In this document: piece after piece, positions 40,263 through 49,286 of the stretch
How the letters are laid out: every line of letters begins with the position of its first letter
How positions within the stretch are numbered: the first letter of the stretch is position 1
Assembly: GCA_021414025.1 (NCBI GenBank)
Contig: JAIOPG010000006.1
Coordinates: 248,001-312,000, forward strand
Length of the DNA stretch: 64,000 nt
Reading direction: 5' to 3'
Source: Planctomycetota bacterium
GTDB lineage: Bacteria; Planctomycetota; Phycisphaerae; Phycisphaerales; SM1A02
The notes under the pieces: generated by a model
What the model saw: only the letters and a program-made list of their open reading frames with translations
Databases searched by the model: none
Told to the model about the DNA's origin: nothing
Position numbers and translations under genes: made by a program

Positions 40263-43200
40263 GTGAGCGGCCGCAGCGACAACGAATCATCCGGGATTCC
40301 TCAGTACCGCGACTTCATCTCGGCTCGCCTGATCGAGCATCTCGCGCCGCACATGAAGCCGGTGGAGGGAGTTCCCGATCTGCGGCAGGTGGGAACCACC
40401 GGCGGCCTGGAAAATCCGCAATCGCTGCAGTTTCTGTGCGAGCTCTACGAGCAGGTCAGGGGTGAGCTGGGCGCCGTGCTGCGGCAGCGCGGCATCGATC
40501 GCGACTTCATCGACCAGCGGACGCGAGCCTGCTTCGAGCTCAACCGCAGGCTGGGAATCGATTTTCGTGACTCGGACTATCACACGCTCCTGGGCCAGGA
40601 GGATGGCCAGGGGCGCATCGTGGCCGGGCCGAGGAACAATCTCTATTGCCGTGCGGGCGGCGGCGCGGCGATCGCGGAGATTCCGGAGTTCCTGCGCGGC
40701 CACCATGTCACGCTCTTCGGTCCGCCGGACGACGCCAAGCTCTCCATCAACGCGATGAATGCCTTCCACCGCAGGCTGGAGGGGGAGCCCGCGATCGTCG
40801 AGGAATTGCTCAGGAGTTTCACGGGCTCCGCGAAGTGGGGGGCCGACGACGAGGATTCCAAGACGCCGCTGCGCCGCGACCTTGTCCGCGCCGGGGAAAA
40901 TCTCACCGGATGCCTGAAGGGAAGCATCTCATACAAGGATGATCGCACCGGCAAGAACTATGCGCTGGAGCCAGAGCATCGGTCGCTGCCGATCAAGCGC
41001 TTCCCCGGATTGGCGCTGCCCTGCCCCTTCCTGTTTCACAATGGCAATCCACTGCCGCTGCATCTCTACGACTTCGCGCTGCATCTCTTCGCCAACTGGA
41101 GCGACCCAAAGGCGCTGGTCTTCTATGTGCCCAAGCTGGAGAACGAGGAGGAGGCCGCCTACATCCGGCACATGCTGGAGCAGGCGGAGCGGCTGATCCA
41201 GCGGCGGCATCCCGAGTACAAGCCGGGAACCATCCGGCTGATGATCGTGCTGGAGAATCCCCGCGCCGTCTTCCGCGTGAACGAGATCATGGACGCGTTG
41301 CATCCCTACTTCGCCGGCGCCTCGCTGGGCTGGCACGACTACCTCGCCTCCACGGCGCGGCTCATGAAGGAGGACGCCAACTACCGGATTCCGGTGAAGG
41401 CCGATCCGAACATCGTCATCAAGCACATCAAGGCGTCCCACGATCTGCTGGCCGAGGTCGTCGGCTCGCGCGGCGGCATCAAGGTGGGGGGGATGTACGG
41501 CGTGCTGCCCTCCGACAACGACCTCACGAGCGATTCGTTTCAGGTTGCGATCCGCGGCTTCATCAAGGATGTCGTGACGCAGATGAAGCGGAACCTCTCA
41601 GGATTCTGGGTCGCCCATCCGGATTTCGTGCGGCTGGGCCTGGCCCTGGTCGAGGCGTGGACGAAGTCGACGCCCGCGGATCTCTCGCCGATCGACAGCC
41701 TGGTGAAGTCGCTTCTGCTGCCCAAGCATCACGAAGAAATGCTCAAGTTCATCCATGGGCCGGACGTGCTCGGGCTCGATCCTGAGGATCCGCTTTATCC
41801 GCGGGCCCTGCTGGTGGCGGAGATGAAGGCCTCGGATTTCGTGGCCAACAATGATCCCGGCGAGATCCGCTACAACATTTTTCAGTCGCTGCAGTATGTG
41901 ACGGACTGGCTCTGCGGCAATGGATGCGTGGCGCTGCCGGCGACGATCGACGGCGTTCCAGTGCGGGTGATGGACGACCTGGCCACTGCCGAACGCTCGC
42001 GCTGGGAGGTCTGGCACGAGCTGCATCATGGGCGATTCGCCCTGGAGGATTTCGTTCGCATCGCCCACGAGGAGATGCGCTTCATCCGCAAGGACCTCTC
42101 CGACAGCCGCAAAATCGTGCAGGTGAAGTGGAATGAGCGCACCCAGAAGTGGTACCCGGTGGCCATGAACCTGATGCTGCTGCTGATGTCCGCCGAGACG
42201 CCAGTCGAGTTCGCCACCGAGCTGCTGCTGCCCTTCACCTTGGATTCCATCCGCGACCAGGATGATCCCTGGCATGCCGCGGCCGGGATCGATCCGGAGA
42301 AGTACGCGCTGTCCGAGTTTGTCGCCCGCTGCCACGCCTTTTTCTCGATGTGCGGCTGCGGCGCGTTCGCGACGGCCATGGCACGGCATCCGGTGACGGA
42401 CCTGCGCGAGGCCGAGCGATTGATCATGGGATTTGATCAGGCGCAGATCAACGAGGCCGCAGGCTTTCACGGCGACATCGGCGAGGGCAGGGCGACGCTC
42501 GACGCCACGGCGGCGAAGGAGCAAGCGGGGGTTTCCGCTGGTGACGCGAATATCCTGGAGCAATTGCGGCTTCTGGGGCGGCAGTACCGGGAAAAGTTCA
42601 AGTTCAAGTTCCTGATTTCGGCGGCGGGAAAATCCGGGGCGGAATTGCTGGCGGCGCTTCAAGGCCGACTCGACAATTCGGCCGAGAAGGAATTGCACAA
42701 CGCGCGTGAGGCCTTGTGGCAGATCACTCGGAAGCGACTGCTCGCCCAGCCGATCGACGACGCCCATCACCAGATCCAGGAGGCGCTTAAGAGCCATGAA
42801 GTGCGCGGGGCGGCGATCTGCCTCATATCGCCGAGCGGCCATCTTCAGGCGCTCGAATGCGGCGAACGCTCGGCGGGAGAGCCGGTCACGCCGCACACGC
42901 TCTTTGAAATTGCCTCGCTGAGCAAGAGCGTCGCCGCGAGTTTCGCCATCGAGCATTTCCGCAAGGCCGGCATTCCGCTGACGACGCCGGTCAATCCGCT
43001 GCTTGCCCAGACCAAGTCGCGCTTCCGCATTCGCTCGCTCGATCCGCGCCATCTGGAGCGGGGGGACCAGGTCACCCTGGCGCATCTGATGAACCACCAG
43101 GCGCTGAACCTGCACTACGTCAACGGCATCCCGGCAAACCAGCCGATGCCGGCGTTGACCGACCTGCTTTCAGGCAACGAGAAGTTCGGCTATGAGCCGG

Positions 43201-45041
43201 TCGGTGCGGTCCACGAGCCGGGAAGCAAGTTTCAATATTCGGGCGGCGGTTTCCTGGTGCTGGAGCACCTGATCCAGAGTCGCGAGGGCAAGAGCATTCC
43301 GTCAATCACCGATCCCTTCCTGGCGGAACTGGGGATGGTCGGCGCGACTTTCGAGCAGACCACGCTGCCCATGCGCGAATACGCCACGGGCTACACCGAT
43401 GAGGGACGCGCCATCGAGGGCGCGCGCAAGATGTTCCCGGCCTTCGCCGCGGGCGCGATGGCCACCGTGTCCGATGTCGGAAAATTCCTCCAGGCGCTGA
43501 CGCTTGCATTCCATGATCTTCGCGGGGCCGGGCCGATCTCCCATGACACCGCGGTCCAGATGCTCTTCGGCTCGGACAAGGGCAGCCGGGAGTTCATGGG
43601 GTGCGACATGGGCCTGGGCATCTTCACCGCCGAGGCCGGTCCGAACCGGCTCTGCATTCACCAAGGCGCCAACGACGGCTTCCGCGCCCTGTTCATCCAC
43701 TGCTTCGCGGGCCCGGACCGCGGCAAGGGCTTCGTCATCGCCTGCAACGGCGAGCACAACGGCGTGCTCTTCATCTCGGAGGCGGCGCAGATCCTGCTGC
43801 GGCAGTTCAACCTTCACGGCGTCGACGTTGAGCGGTTCAAGTCGGATGTCGCTGTGGACCATCTTCCCCAGGCGGAACGGGTGAACGCCGGATATCGAGA
43901 GCTGATCTTCTCTGCGTTCCAGCCCGACCTGCCGGAGGCCATCGAGGAGCATGGACCGCGCGATCCGCTGGCGGAGTGCAACCTCGCCGTCGGCGCCAGC
44001 GTGATCGAGGCTTCCAATCAGCGCTTCGCCCGGGCCGAGAATCTGCTCTCGCCTTTCCAACCCGCATTTGATCCCCAACTCTTCGGCAGGCAGGGCAAGA
44101 TCATGGACAGCTGGGAGAGCGTCCGTCACAACCGCAGCGAGTGCGACTGGATGATCTTCGAGATGAAGTCGCCCGCAGCGATCGACTGCGCCGCGGTGTC
44201 CACCCAGTTCCACCAGGGCAACCACGCCCAGGCCATTCGCATCGAGGGATGGGACGCGGTGGTGCAGCAGTGGCGCGAGATCGTGCCGCGCACGCCGCTG
44301 TCAGGGCACACTTTTCATGCAATGGATGCCTCTTCGAAGGGATTTCCATTTCAGCGCATCAGGGTCTCCATCTTTCCCGATGGCGGCGTGACCCGGCTTG
44401 CTCTGTACGGATCGAACCTGCCCGCCGACGAGAGGAAAAAAGTGTTCGCGCGGTCGCAGCAGGCCTATCCCGCCTTCGACGCCCAGACCCGCAAGCCGCT
44501 GACGCCGAAGTACGTCGCCGCGGACGCACGGATCCAGAAGAATCTGGAACGGCATGCGCCCGGAGAGATGGACCTGGCCTGCAGCGCCTTCGGCGGCCGG
44601 ATCATCTCCGCCACCAACGAGCACTATGGCCCCGCGGCGCAGGTGATCTCGCCCTATCCGCCGCTGAACATGTTCGACGGCCTCGAGTCCGCGCGAAGCC
44701 GCGAGCCCGGCCACTCCGAGGAGATCGTCATCGAGCTCGGCCGGGCGGCGGTCGTCGGCCGCGTTGAGGTCGATTTCGCCTACTTCGTGAACAACAACCC
44801 CCTCGAACTCGCGGTGCACGGGCTGTGCGGCGGGGAATGGGTCGAGCTGGTCGCACGGACCGGCGTCAAGGCCTATGCAGGCAACGCCGTTCGCTTCGAG
44901 GTCGCCACCGCAGGACTGTGCCGCCAGATCCGCGTGACCGCCTATCCCGACGGCGGAATGAACCGGGTGCGCGTCTTTGCGGCGAAGGGACTAGAGTGCG
45001 CCGATCGCGGCGCAGCGGGCGCCCTCCGATCGGCGCCCTGA
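40263..45041 (+). CDS. Trifunctional fusion: malate synthase - serine hydrolase (class C beta-lactamase fold) - allantoicase
   Basis: 1592 aa in one uninterrupted frame. Residues 1 to about 620: malate synthase A-type TIM barrel, with the Mg ligands E341 (RVNEIM) and D359 (GWHDYL) 18 apart as in E. coli AceB, GGMYGVLP, and the catalytic Asp D572 in MDDLATAERSR. About 830-1200: serine beta-lactamase/esterase fold with nucleophile S885 in SLSK (K888), Y992-S-G and H1133-Q-G in place of KTG. About 1235-1590: allantoicase, two repeats (ENLLSP..GKIMDSWES and ATNEHYGPAAQVISPYPPLN). Predicted chain: allantoate to ureidoglycolate, then glyoxylate plus acetyl-CoA to malate; the middle domain's reaction is unknown. 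Flanked by hiuH and guanine deaminase. Confidence 0.88.
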   Translation: MSGRSDNESSGIPQYRDFISARLIEHLAPHMKPVEGVPDLRQVGTTGGLENPQSLQFLCELYEQVRGELGAVLRQRGIDRDFIDQRTRACFELNRRLGIDFRDSDYHTLLGQEDGQGRIVAGPRNNLYCRAGGGAAIAEIPEFLRGHHVTLFGPPDDAKLSINAMNAFHRRLEGEPAIVEELLRSFTGSAKWGADDEDSKTPLRRDLVRAGENLTGCLKGSISYKDDRTGKNYALEPEHRSLPIKRFPGLALPCPFLFHNGNPLPLHLYDFALHLFANWSDPKALVFYVPKLENEEEAAYIRHMLEQAERLIQRRHPEYKPGTIRLMIVLENPRAVFRVNEIMDALHPYFAGASLGWHDYLASTARLMKEDANYRIPVKADPNIVIKHIKASHDLLAEVVGSRGGIKVGGMYGVLPSDNDLTSDSFQVAIRGFIKDVVTQMKRNLSGFWVAHPDFVRLGLALVEAWTKSTPADLSPIDSLVKSLLLPKHHEEMLKFIHGPDVLGLDPEDPLYPRALLVAEMKASDFVANNDPGEIRYNIFQSLQYVTDWLCGNGCVALPATIDGVPVRVMDDLATAERSRWEVWHELHHGRFALEDFVRIAHEEMRFIRKDLSDSRKIVQVKWNERTQKWYPVAMNLMLLLMSAETPVEFATELLLPFTLDSIRDQDDPWHAAAGIDPEKYALSEFVARCHAFFSMCGCGAFATAMARHPVTDLREAERLIMGFDQAQINEAAGFHGDIGEGRATLDATAAKEQAGVSAGDANILEQLRLLGRQYREKFKFKFLISAAGKSGAELLAALQGRLDNSAEKELHNAREALWQITRKRLLAQPIDDAHHQIQEALKSHEVRGAAICLISPSGHLQALECGERSAGEPVTPHTLFEIASLSKSVAASFAIEHFRKAGIPLTTPVNPLLAQTKSRFRIRSLDPRHLERGDQVTLAHLMNHQALNLHYVNGIPANQPMPALTDLLSGNEKFGYEPVGAVHEPGSKFQYSGGGFLVLEHLIQSREGKSIPSITDPFLAELGMVGATFEQTTLPMREYATGYTDEGRAIEGARKMFPAFAAGAMATVSDVGKFLQALTLAFHDLRGAGPISHDTAVQMLFGSDKGSREFMGCDMGLGIFTAEAGPNRLCIHQGANDGFRALFIHCFAGPDRGKGFVIACNGEHNGVLFISEAAQILLRQFNLHGVDVERFKSDVAVDHLPQAERVNAGYRELIFSAFQPDLPEAIEEHGPRDPLAECNLAVGASVIEASNQRFARAENLLSPFQPAFDPQLFGRQGKIMDSWESVRHNRSECDWMIFEMKSPAAIDCAAVSTQFHQGNHAQAIRIEGWDAVVQQWREIVPRTPLSGHTFHAMDASSKGFPFQRIRVSIFPDGGVTRLALYGSNLPADERKKVFARSQQAYPAFDAQTRKPLTPKYVAADARIQKNLERHAPGEMDLACSAFGGRIISATNEHYGPAAQVISPYPPLNMFDGLESARSREPGHSEEIVIELGRAAVVGRVEVDFAYFVNNNPLELAVHGLCGGEWVELVARTGVKAYAGNAVRFEVATAGLCRQIRVTAYPDGGMNRVRVFAAKGLECADRGAAGALRSAP

Positions 45042-45056
45042 ACGGAAGCAGCAACC

Positions 45057-45536
45057 ATGAATCAAGAGCAACACCAACAATTCATGCGCCGGGCGATCGC
45101 CCTCGCAAGGCAGAACATCTCCGAGCGCAACGGCGGACCCTTCGGCGCCGTGGTCGTGAAGGATGGCAAGATCATCGGCGAGGGATGGAACAAGGTCACT
45201 GAGCGCAACGACCCAACGGCCCACGCCGAGATGGAGGCCATCCGCGCCGCCTGCGCTGCTCTGCGCACCTTCGACCTCTCCGGCGCCATCATCTACACCA
45301 GCTGCGAGCCCTGTCCCATGTGCCTCTCCGCGATCTACTGGGCGCGGCTGGACAAGATCTACTTCGCCAACACCCGGCAGGACGCCGCCGACATCCAGTT
45401 CGACGACGACTTCATCTACCAGGAGATCGCCAAGGACCATGACCAGCGCGGCATTCACATGACGCAGATCCTGCGCGACGAGGCCCTGCCGATCTTCACC
45501 GACTGGCAGAAGAAGAGCGCCAAGATCCGCTATTGA
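45057..45536 (+). CDS. guaD: Guanine deaminase (cytidine-deaminase fold)
   Basis: 159 aa, GuaD-type: zinc His/catalytic Glu in HAEME and the two Cys in CEPCPMC; the N-terminal FMRRAIALARQNI and NGGPFGAVVVKDG fit, as does the C-terminal swapped segment ending KIRY. Deaminates guanine to xanthine, feeding the purine breakdown continued by hiuH and the allantoicase fusion. Starts 15 nt after the fusion stop; GGAAG precedes the ATG. TAGAGT at 44992-44997, inside the previous gene, might be an extra promoter. tRNA adenosine deaminase (TadA) is excluded by the C-terminus. Confidence 0.9.
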   Translation: MNQEQHQQFMRRAIALARQNISERNGGPFGAVVVKDGKIIGEGWNKVTERNDPTAHAEMEAIRAACAALRTFDLSGAIIYTSCEPCPMCLSAIYWARLDKIYFANTRQDAADIQFDDDFIYQEIAKDHDQRGIHMTQILRDEALPIFTDWQKKSAKIRY

Positions 45537-45545
45537 GCCGGCCGG

Positions 45546-47279
45546 TCAGCGGCGGATCGATGCCGCGTGCTCGCTCCACATCGATCGAAACGCCTCCTCG
45601 AGGTGGCGCGTGAAGCGGGGGACATCCATCAGCGGCGACGCGATCATCCGGTCGCGCATTCCAGAGCGGAGCGCGGCCAGTCGCGGCGCGTCGTTGGCCA
45701 GCGCGACAGCGAGGCCGACATAGTCGTCCCCGTCCTTGGCGACCAGTTCCTGAAGTCCGAGGTTGCCCATCTGGCTCACTCCCACGCGCCCCGCGTGGTT
45801 GCAGCCGGCGAGCACCACCACGGGCACGCCCATCCAGAGCGCGTCGAGGGTGGTGGTGGTCCCGTTGTAGGGGAAGGGGTCCAGGCCGATGTCGACCGCG
45901 TTGTAGCGCTGCATGTGCTCGAACTGCCCGAGATCCTTGCCGAGAATGTCCAATCGCTCGGGCGAAACACTGTGGGCGGCGAATTGACCGCGGAGCAGCT
46001 CCGTCATGTACGCCGAATCGAGGCCCTGGTATTTCAGGATCAACCGCGAGCCCGCGACCTGGCCGAGAATCTTCGACCACACGGCGACGACCTCCGGCGT
46101 GATCTTCATCGCATTGTTGAAGGAACCGAATGTGATGTGGCCGGTCTTGACCGAGGGCGGCGGCGCCACGGGCGGGCAGGGGGTCGGCGCCTGGAAGCAG
46201 GAAAAACATTCCGGCAATCGCACCAGCTTCTCGGTGTGAAAGACCTCGCTCGCTCCAACCGGATCGGCCAGCGCATCGGTGATGCGATAGTCCATGGACG
46301 CGAGCCCGGTGGTGTTGGGATAGCCGAGCCAGGTCACCTGCACCGGCGCCGGCATTCGCGCGAAGACCGTCAGGCGGTTGAGCGGCGTGTGTCCCGCCAG
46401 ATCGACCAGGATGTCGATGGCATCAGCCTGGATCCGGCCGGCGACCTCGTCGTCGGAAAGGTTCGCGACCAGTCGCCAGTGATCCGCCTTGCTTCGGATC
46501 CGCTGGGTGACATCGTCGGCGATCAGGTTGTTGGAGTAGCAGAAGACTTCGAACCGCTTCTTGTCGTGAGCGGCGAGCACGGGCTCGATGAAATGCGCCA
46601 CCGAGTGCTGCTTGAAGTCCGGCGAGAGGTAGCCGATGCGAAGCCTGCGATCGTTCGCCTCGCCGCCCGCGGGAGCAGACCGCGGCGCGAGCCGGATCGA
46701 AGGCGATTCGAAGAGCTCCCCGAACTTCCTGTGCGCCGCAAAGATTGCCGCGAGGTCAGGCCGCGGCAGGTAGTTCAAGGCGCAGAGATAGAGGTCGCGC
46801 AGAATCGACGAGTCGGGGCAGGCCGCCATGCCGCGCTCGAACTGCTCGAGCGCCTCCGTCAGTTTGCCCTGCTGATGCAGTGCGTTGCCCAGGTTGCAGT
46901 GCGCCTGCGGCTGACGCGGATCGATCTCCAGCGCGCGCCGGTAGGCCTCGATCGCCTGGGGCAGCTCCCCCAGCGTCTGATGGACCTTGCCCAGGTTGAA
47001 GATGAAGTTCACCTCGCGGGGATGGCGCTCCACGGCCTTGCGCATGAGGGTCACGGCCTCCGAGTTCCGGCCGGTCTGATGCCTCAGCACGCCCAGATAG
47101 GAGAGGGCGCGGCCGTTGCCCGGCTCGACGTCGAGGACGCGCACGTAGAGATGCTCCGCGATTTTAAGCTCGCCCCGCGCATGGTGCTGCTGCGCCATCG
47201 CGATTGCCTCCGCCACGGTCACGCGCTGCGACGGCCCGTCGCCGATCCGGACGAGGCCTGGAGGACGAGGCTTGGGCAT
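45546..47279 (-). CDS. SPINDLY/OGT-like TPR glycosyltransferase (array copy, no SEC-C)
   Basis: 577 aa. Starts directly with a short polar segment and about four to five TPRs (residues 22-190), then the GT41 catalytic domain: RIGYLSPDFKQHSVAHF, GHTPLNRL, GYPNTTG, RLILKY and GLDPFPYNGTTTTLDALW near residue 466, with LDALW instead of the CDALW of most copies. TAGGAT lies seven bases before the ATG. It is the leftmost array member, separated from the rest by the divergent methyltransferase-OGT fusion. Convergent with guaD. Confidence 0.88.
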   Translation of the reverse strand: MPKPRPPGLVRIGDGPSQRVTVAEAIAMAQQHHARGELKIAEHLYVRVLDVEPGNGRALSYLGVLRHQTGRNSEAVTLMRKAVERHPREVNFIFNLGKVHQTLGELPQAIEAYRRALEIDPRQPQAHCNLGNALHQQGKLTEALEQFERGMAACPDSSILRDLYLCALNYLPRPDLAAIFAAHRKFGELFESPSIRLAPRSAPAGGEANDRRLRIGYLSPDFKQHSVAHFIEPVLAAHDKKRFEVFCYSNNLIADDVTQRIRSKADHWRLVANLSDDEVAGRIQADAIDILVDLAGHTPLNRLTVFARMPAPVQVTWLGYPNTTGLASMDYRITDALADPVGASEVFHTEKLVRLPECFSCFQAPTPCPPVAPPPSVKTGHITFGSFNNAMKITPEVVAVWSKILGQVAGSRLILKYQGLDSAYMTELLRGQFAAHSVSPERLDILGKDLGQFEHMQRYNAVDIGLDPFPYNGTTTTLDALWMGVPVVVLAGCNHAGRVGVSQMGNLGLQELVAKDGDDYVGLAVALANDAPRLAALRSGMRDRMIASPLMDVPRFTRHLEEAFRSMWSEHAASIRR

Positions 47280-47286
47280 GGATCGA

Positions 47287-47292
47287 ATCCTA
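47287..47292 (-). promoter_or_regulatory. -10-like TAGGAT, 7 nt before OGT start
   Basis: TAGGAT, seven bases, ATG at 47279; no Shine-Dalgarno. Confidence 0.45.
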
Positions 47293-47337
47293 TCGCAATG
47301 AACGGCGGGTTCCTGCCAGGCGCATTGAAATCTGACC

Positions 47338-47343
47338 TAAGAT
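47338..47343 (+). promoter_or_regulatory. -10-like TAAGAT, 8 nt before the methyltransferase-OGT fusion
   Basis: TAAGAT, eight bases, ATG at 47352; no Shine-Dalgarno. Confidence 0.45.
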
Positions 47344-47351
47344 CCCTCTCC

Positions 47352-49286
47352 ATGACCACGGGCACGCCGGGCAGCGCAGCGACGAATCCACTCATCCGAT
47401 TGCACATCGGCGGGCGCGAGGCGCGCGAGGGGTGGACGCTGATGAATGCGCAGCCGGGACCGGGCGTGGATGTGGTGGGCAATGGCCGCGACCTCTCCAT
47501 GTTCGCCACCGGCACGGTGGTCGAGATCTACGCGCCCTACGTCTATCAGCGGTTTGGATTCCGGCGCGAGCTGGCGGCGGCCTTGAAGGAGGCCTTTCGC
47601 GTGCTGATTCCCGGCGGCGTGCTGCGGGTCTCCGTGCCGAATCTCGAAACCATTGCCAAGCTCTTCTTGGAGCCGAAGGTTCCCTACGAGGACAAATTCC
47701 ATCTGCTCACGCTGGTCTACGGCGAGCAGGCCAACGAGTCCGACGCGCATCGGACCGCATTTTCCCACATGTTTCTGAGCGACTGGCTTTCCAATGGGGG
47801 CTTCAAGGACATCGCCGCGGTGGAATCATTCGGCCTCTTTCCCGACCATTCCAATCTCAAGTACGGGCCGGTTCCCCTGAGCCTGAACATGATCGCCACC
47901 AAGAAGTCCAACGCGATGGAGCTGAACAACGAGGCCAACAAGCGGCACACGCAGGGGCAGATCCAGGAGGCTTTGGACCTCTACGAGTTGGCGATGCTGC
48001 TCGCCCCCGACAAGGCCATGATCCACAGCAACTTTCTCATGGTCCTGAACTACATGCCCAGCCCGGACATGGCGGCGATCTTCGCGGCGCACCGGGCATT
48101 CGGCGAGCTTCATGAAAGCGGAAGATTGAAGCCCGCGGTGATCGGGCCCGGCGCTCCGCGAGGCGGCGCCTCGACCGGCGGAGAAGCGAAAATTCGCGTC
48201 GGCTATGTCTCAAGCGATTTCCGCGAGCACGCCGTGGCGCACTTCATCGAGCCCGTGCTTGCGGCGCATGACCGGAGCACGTTTGAGCTCTTCGCCTACT
48301 ACCACCACACCGCCGTCGACGACGTGACCCGCCGCCTCCAGACGCTGGTGCCCAACTGGCGAAGCCTGGTTGGAAAATCCGACGACGAGATCGCCAAGAT
48401 GGTGCGCGACGATCACATCGACATCCTGGTGGATCTCGCCGGCCATGCCGGACTGAATCGCCTTCCCGTGTTCGCCCGCAAGCCGGCGCCGGTGCAGGTG
48501 ACCTGGCTGGGCTATCCCAACACCACCGGCCTGACCGCGATGGACTACCGCATCACCGATGCCTTCGCGGATCCGCCGGGCATGACCGAGGCGTTCCACA
48601 CCGAGAAGCTGGTGCGCCTGCCCGGGAGTTTCTCCTGCTACCGGGGGCCGGAGAAGTGTCCGGAGGTTGGACCGCTGCCCAGGCTCAAGAGCGGACAGAT
48701 CACCTTTGGTTCCTTCAACATCTTCGCCAAGATCACGCCCGAAGTCATCGCGGTGTGGGCGCGGATCCTCAAGCGGCTGCCCACCGCCAAACTTTTTTTG
48801 AAGTACCGCGATCTGGACACGCCCACCATGACGCAGTCGATCCTGGGCAACTTCAGGCGCCACGGCGTCGATGCTGCGCAGCTGCGGATCATGGGCGACG
48901 ATCCCTCGCACTTCACGCACATGGAGCGCTACAACTCCGTCGACATCGGGCTGGATCCCTTTCCTTACAACGGCACCACCACCACCTGCGATGCGCTCTG
49001 GATGGGCGTGCCCGTGGTCACCCTTGCGGGCGTCAGCCATGTGGGACGCGTTGGCGTAAGTCAATTGAGCAACATCGGCCTGCCGGAACTGATCGCCAAG
49101 AGCAAGGACGACTATGTGGAGATCGCGGTGCGGCTTGCGGGCGACGTGCCGCGACTGACGGAGCTCCGCGCCGGCCTGCGTCCGCGCATGCTCGCCTCGC
49201 CCCTCTCGGACATTCCACGGTTCACGAAAAATCTTGAGGCGGCCTACCTTGAAATGTGGAAGGCCTATCGCGGCAAGGCTTCCTGA
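47352..49286 (+). CDS. Methyltransferase-like domain fused to OGT-like glycosyltransferase
   Basis: 644 aa. Residues about 15-195 form a SAM-methyltransferase-like domain of the type with RLHIGG..REGWTLMNAQ, DVVGNGRDLSMF, and FRVLIPGGVLRVSVPNLE; the SAM-binding loop is short, so activity is uncertain. A single TPR-like unit (205-240) remains, then a complete GT41 domain (RVGYVSSDFREHAVAHF near 281, GHAGLNRL, RLKSGQITFGSFN, GLDPFPYNGTTTTCDALW). The other array copies have four to five TPRs here instead. The ATG at 47352 follows TAAGAT; the frame runs upstream only as an antisense shadow. 22-nt convergent overlap with the next copy. Confidence 0.85.
   Translation: MTTGTPGSAATNPLIRLHIGGREAREGWTLMNAQPGPGVDVVGNGRDLSMFATGTVVEIYAPYVYQRFGFRRELAAALKEAFRVLIPGGVLRVSVPNLETIAKLFLEPKVPYEDKFHLLTLVYGEQANESDAHRTAFSHMFLSDWLSNGGFKDIAAVESFGLFPDHSNLKYGPVPLSLNMIATKKSNAMELNNEANKRHTQGQIQEALDLYELAMLLAPDKAMIHSNFLMVLNYMPSPDMAAIFAAHRAFGELHESGRLKPAVIGPGAPRGGASTGGEAKIRVGYVSSDFREHAVAHFIEPVLAAHDRSTFELFAYYHHTAVDDVTRRLQTLVPNWRSLVGKSDDEIAKMVRDDHIDILVDLAGHAGLNRLPVFARKPAPVQVTWLGYPNTTGLTAMDYRITDAFADPPGMTEAFHTEKLVRLPGSFSCYRGPEKCPEVGPLPRLKSGQITFGSFNIFAKITPEVIAVWARILKRLPTAKLFLKYRDLDTPTMTQSILGNFRRHGVDAAQLRIMGDDPSHFTHMERYNSVDIGLDPFPYNGTTTTCDALWMGVPVVTLAGVSHVGRVGVSQLSNIGLPELIAKSKDDYVEIAVRLAGDVPRLTELRAGLRPRMLASPLSDIPRFTKNLEAAYLEMWKAYRGKAS

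Noticed and set aside
45057-45536. tRNA adenosine deaminase (TadA) or cytosine deaminase
   Set aside because: C-terminal extension ending in KIRY and the purine-degradation neighbours fit guanine deaminase.
45567-47351. Upstream extension of the methyltransferase-OGT fusion by about 595 codons
   Set aside because: Antisense shadow of the OGT gene at 45546; RR/HH-rich without structure.
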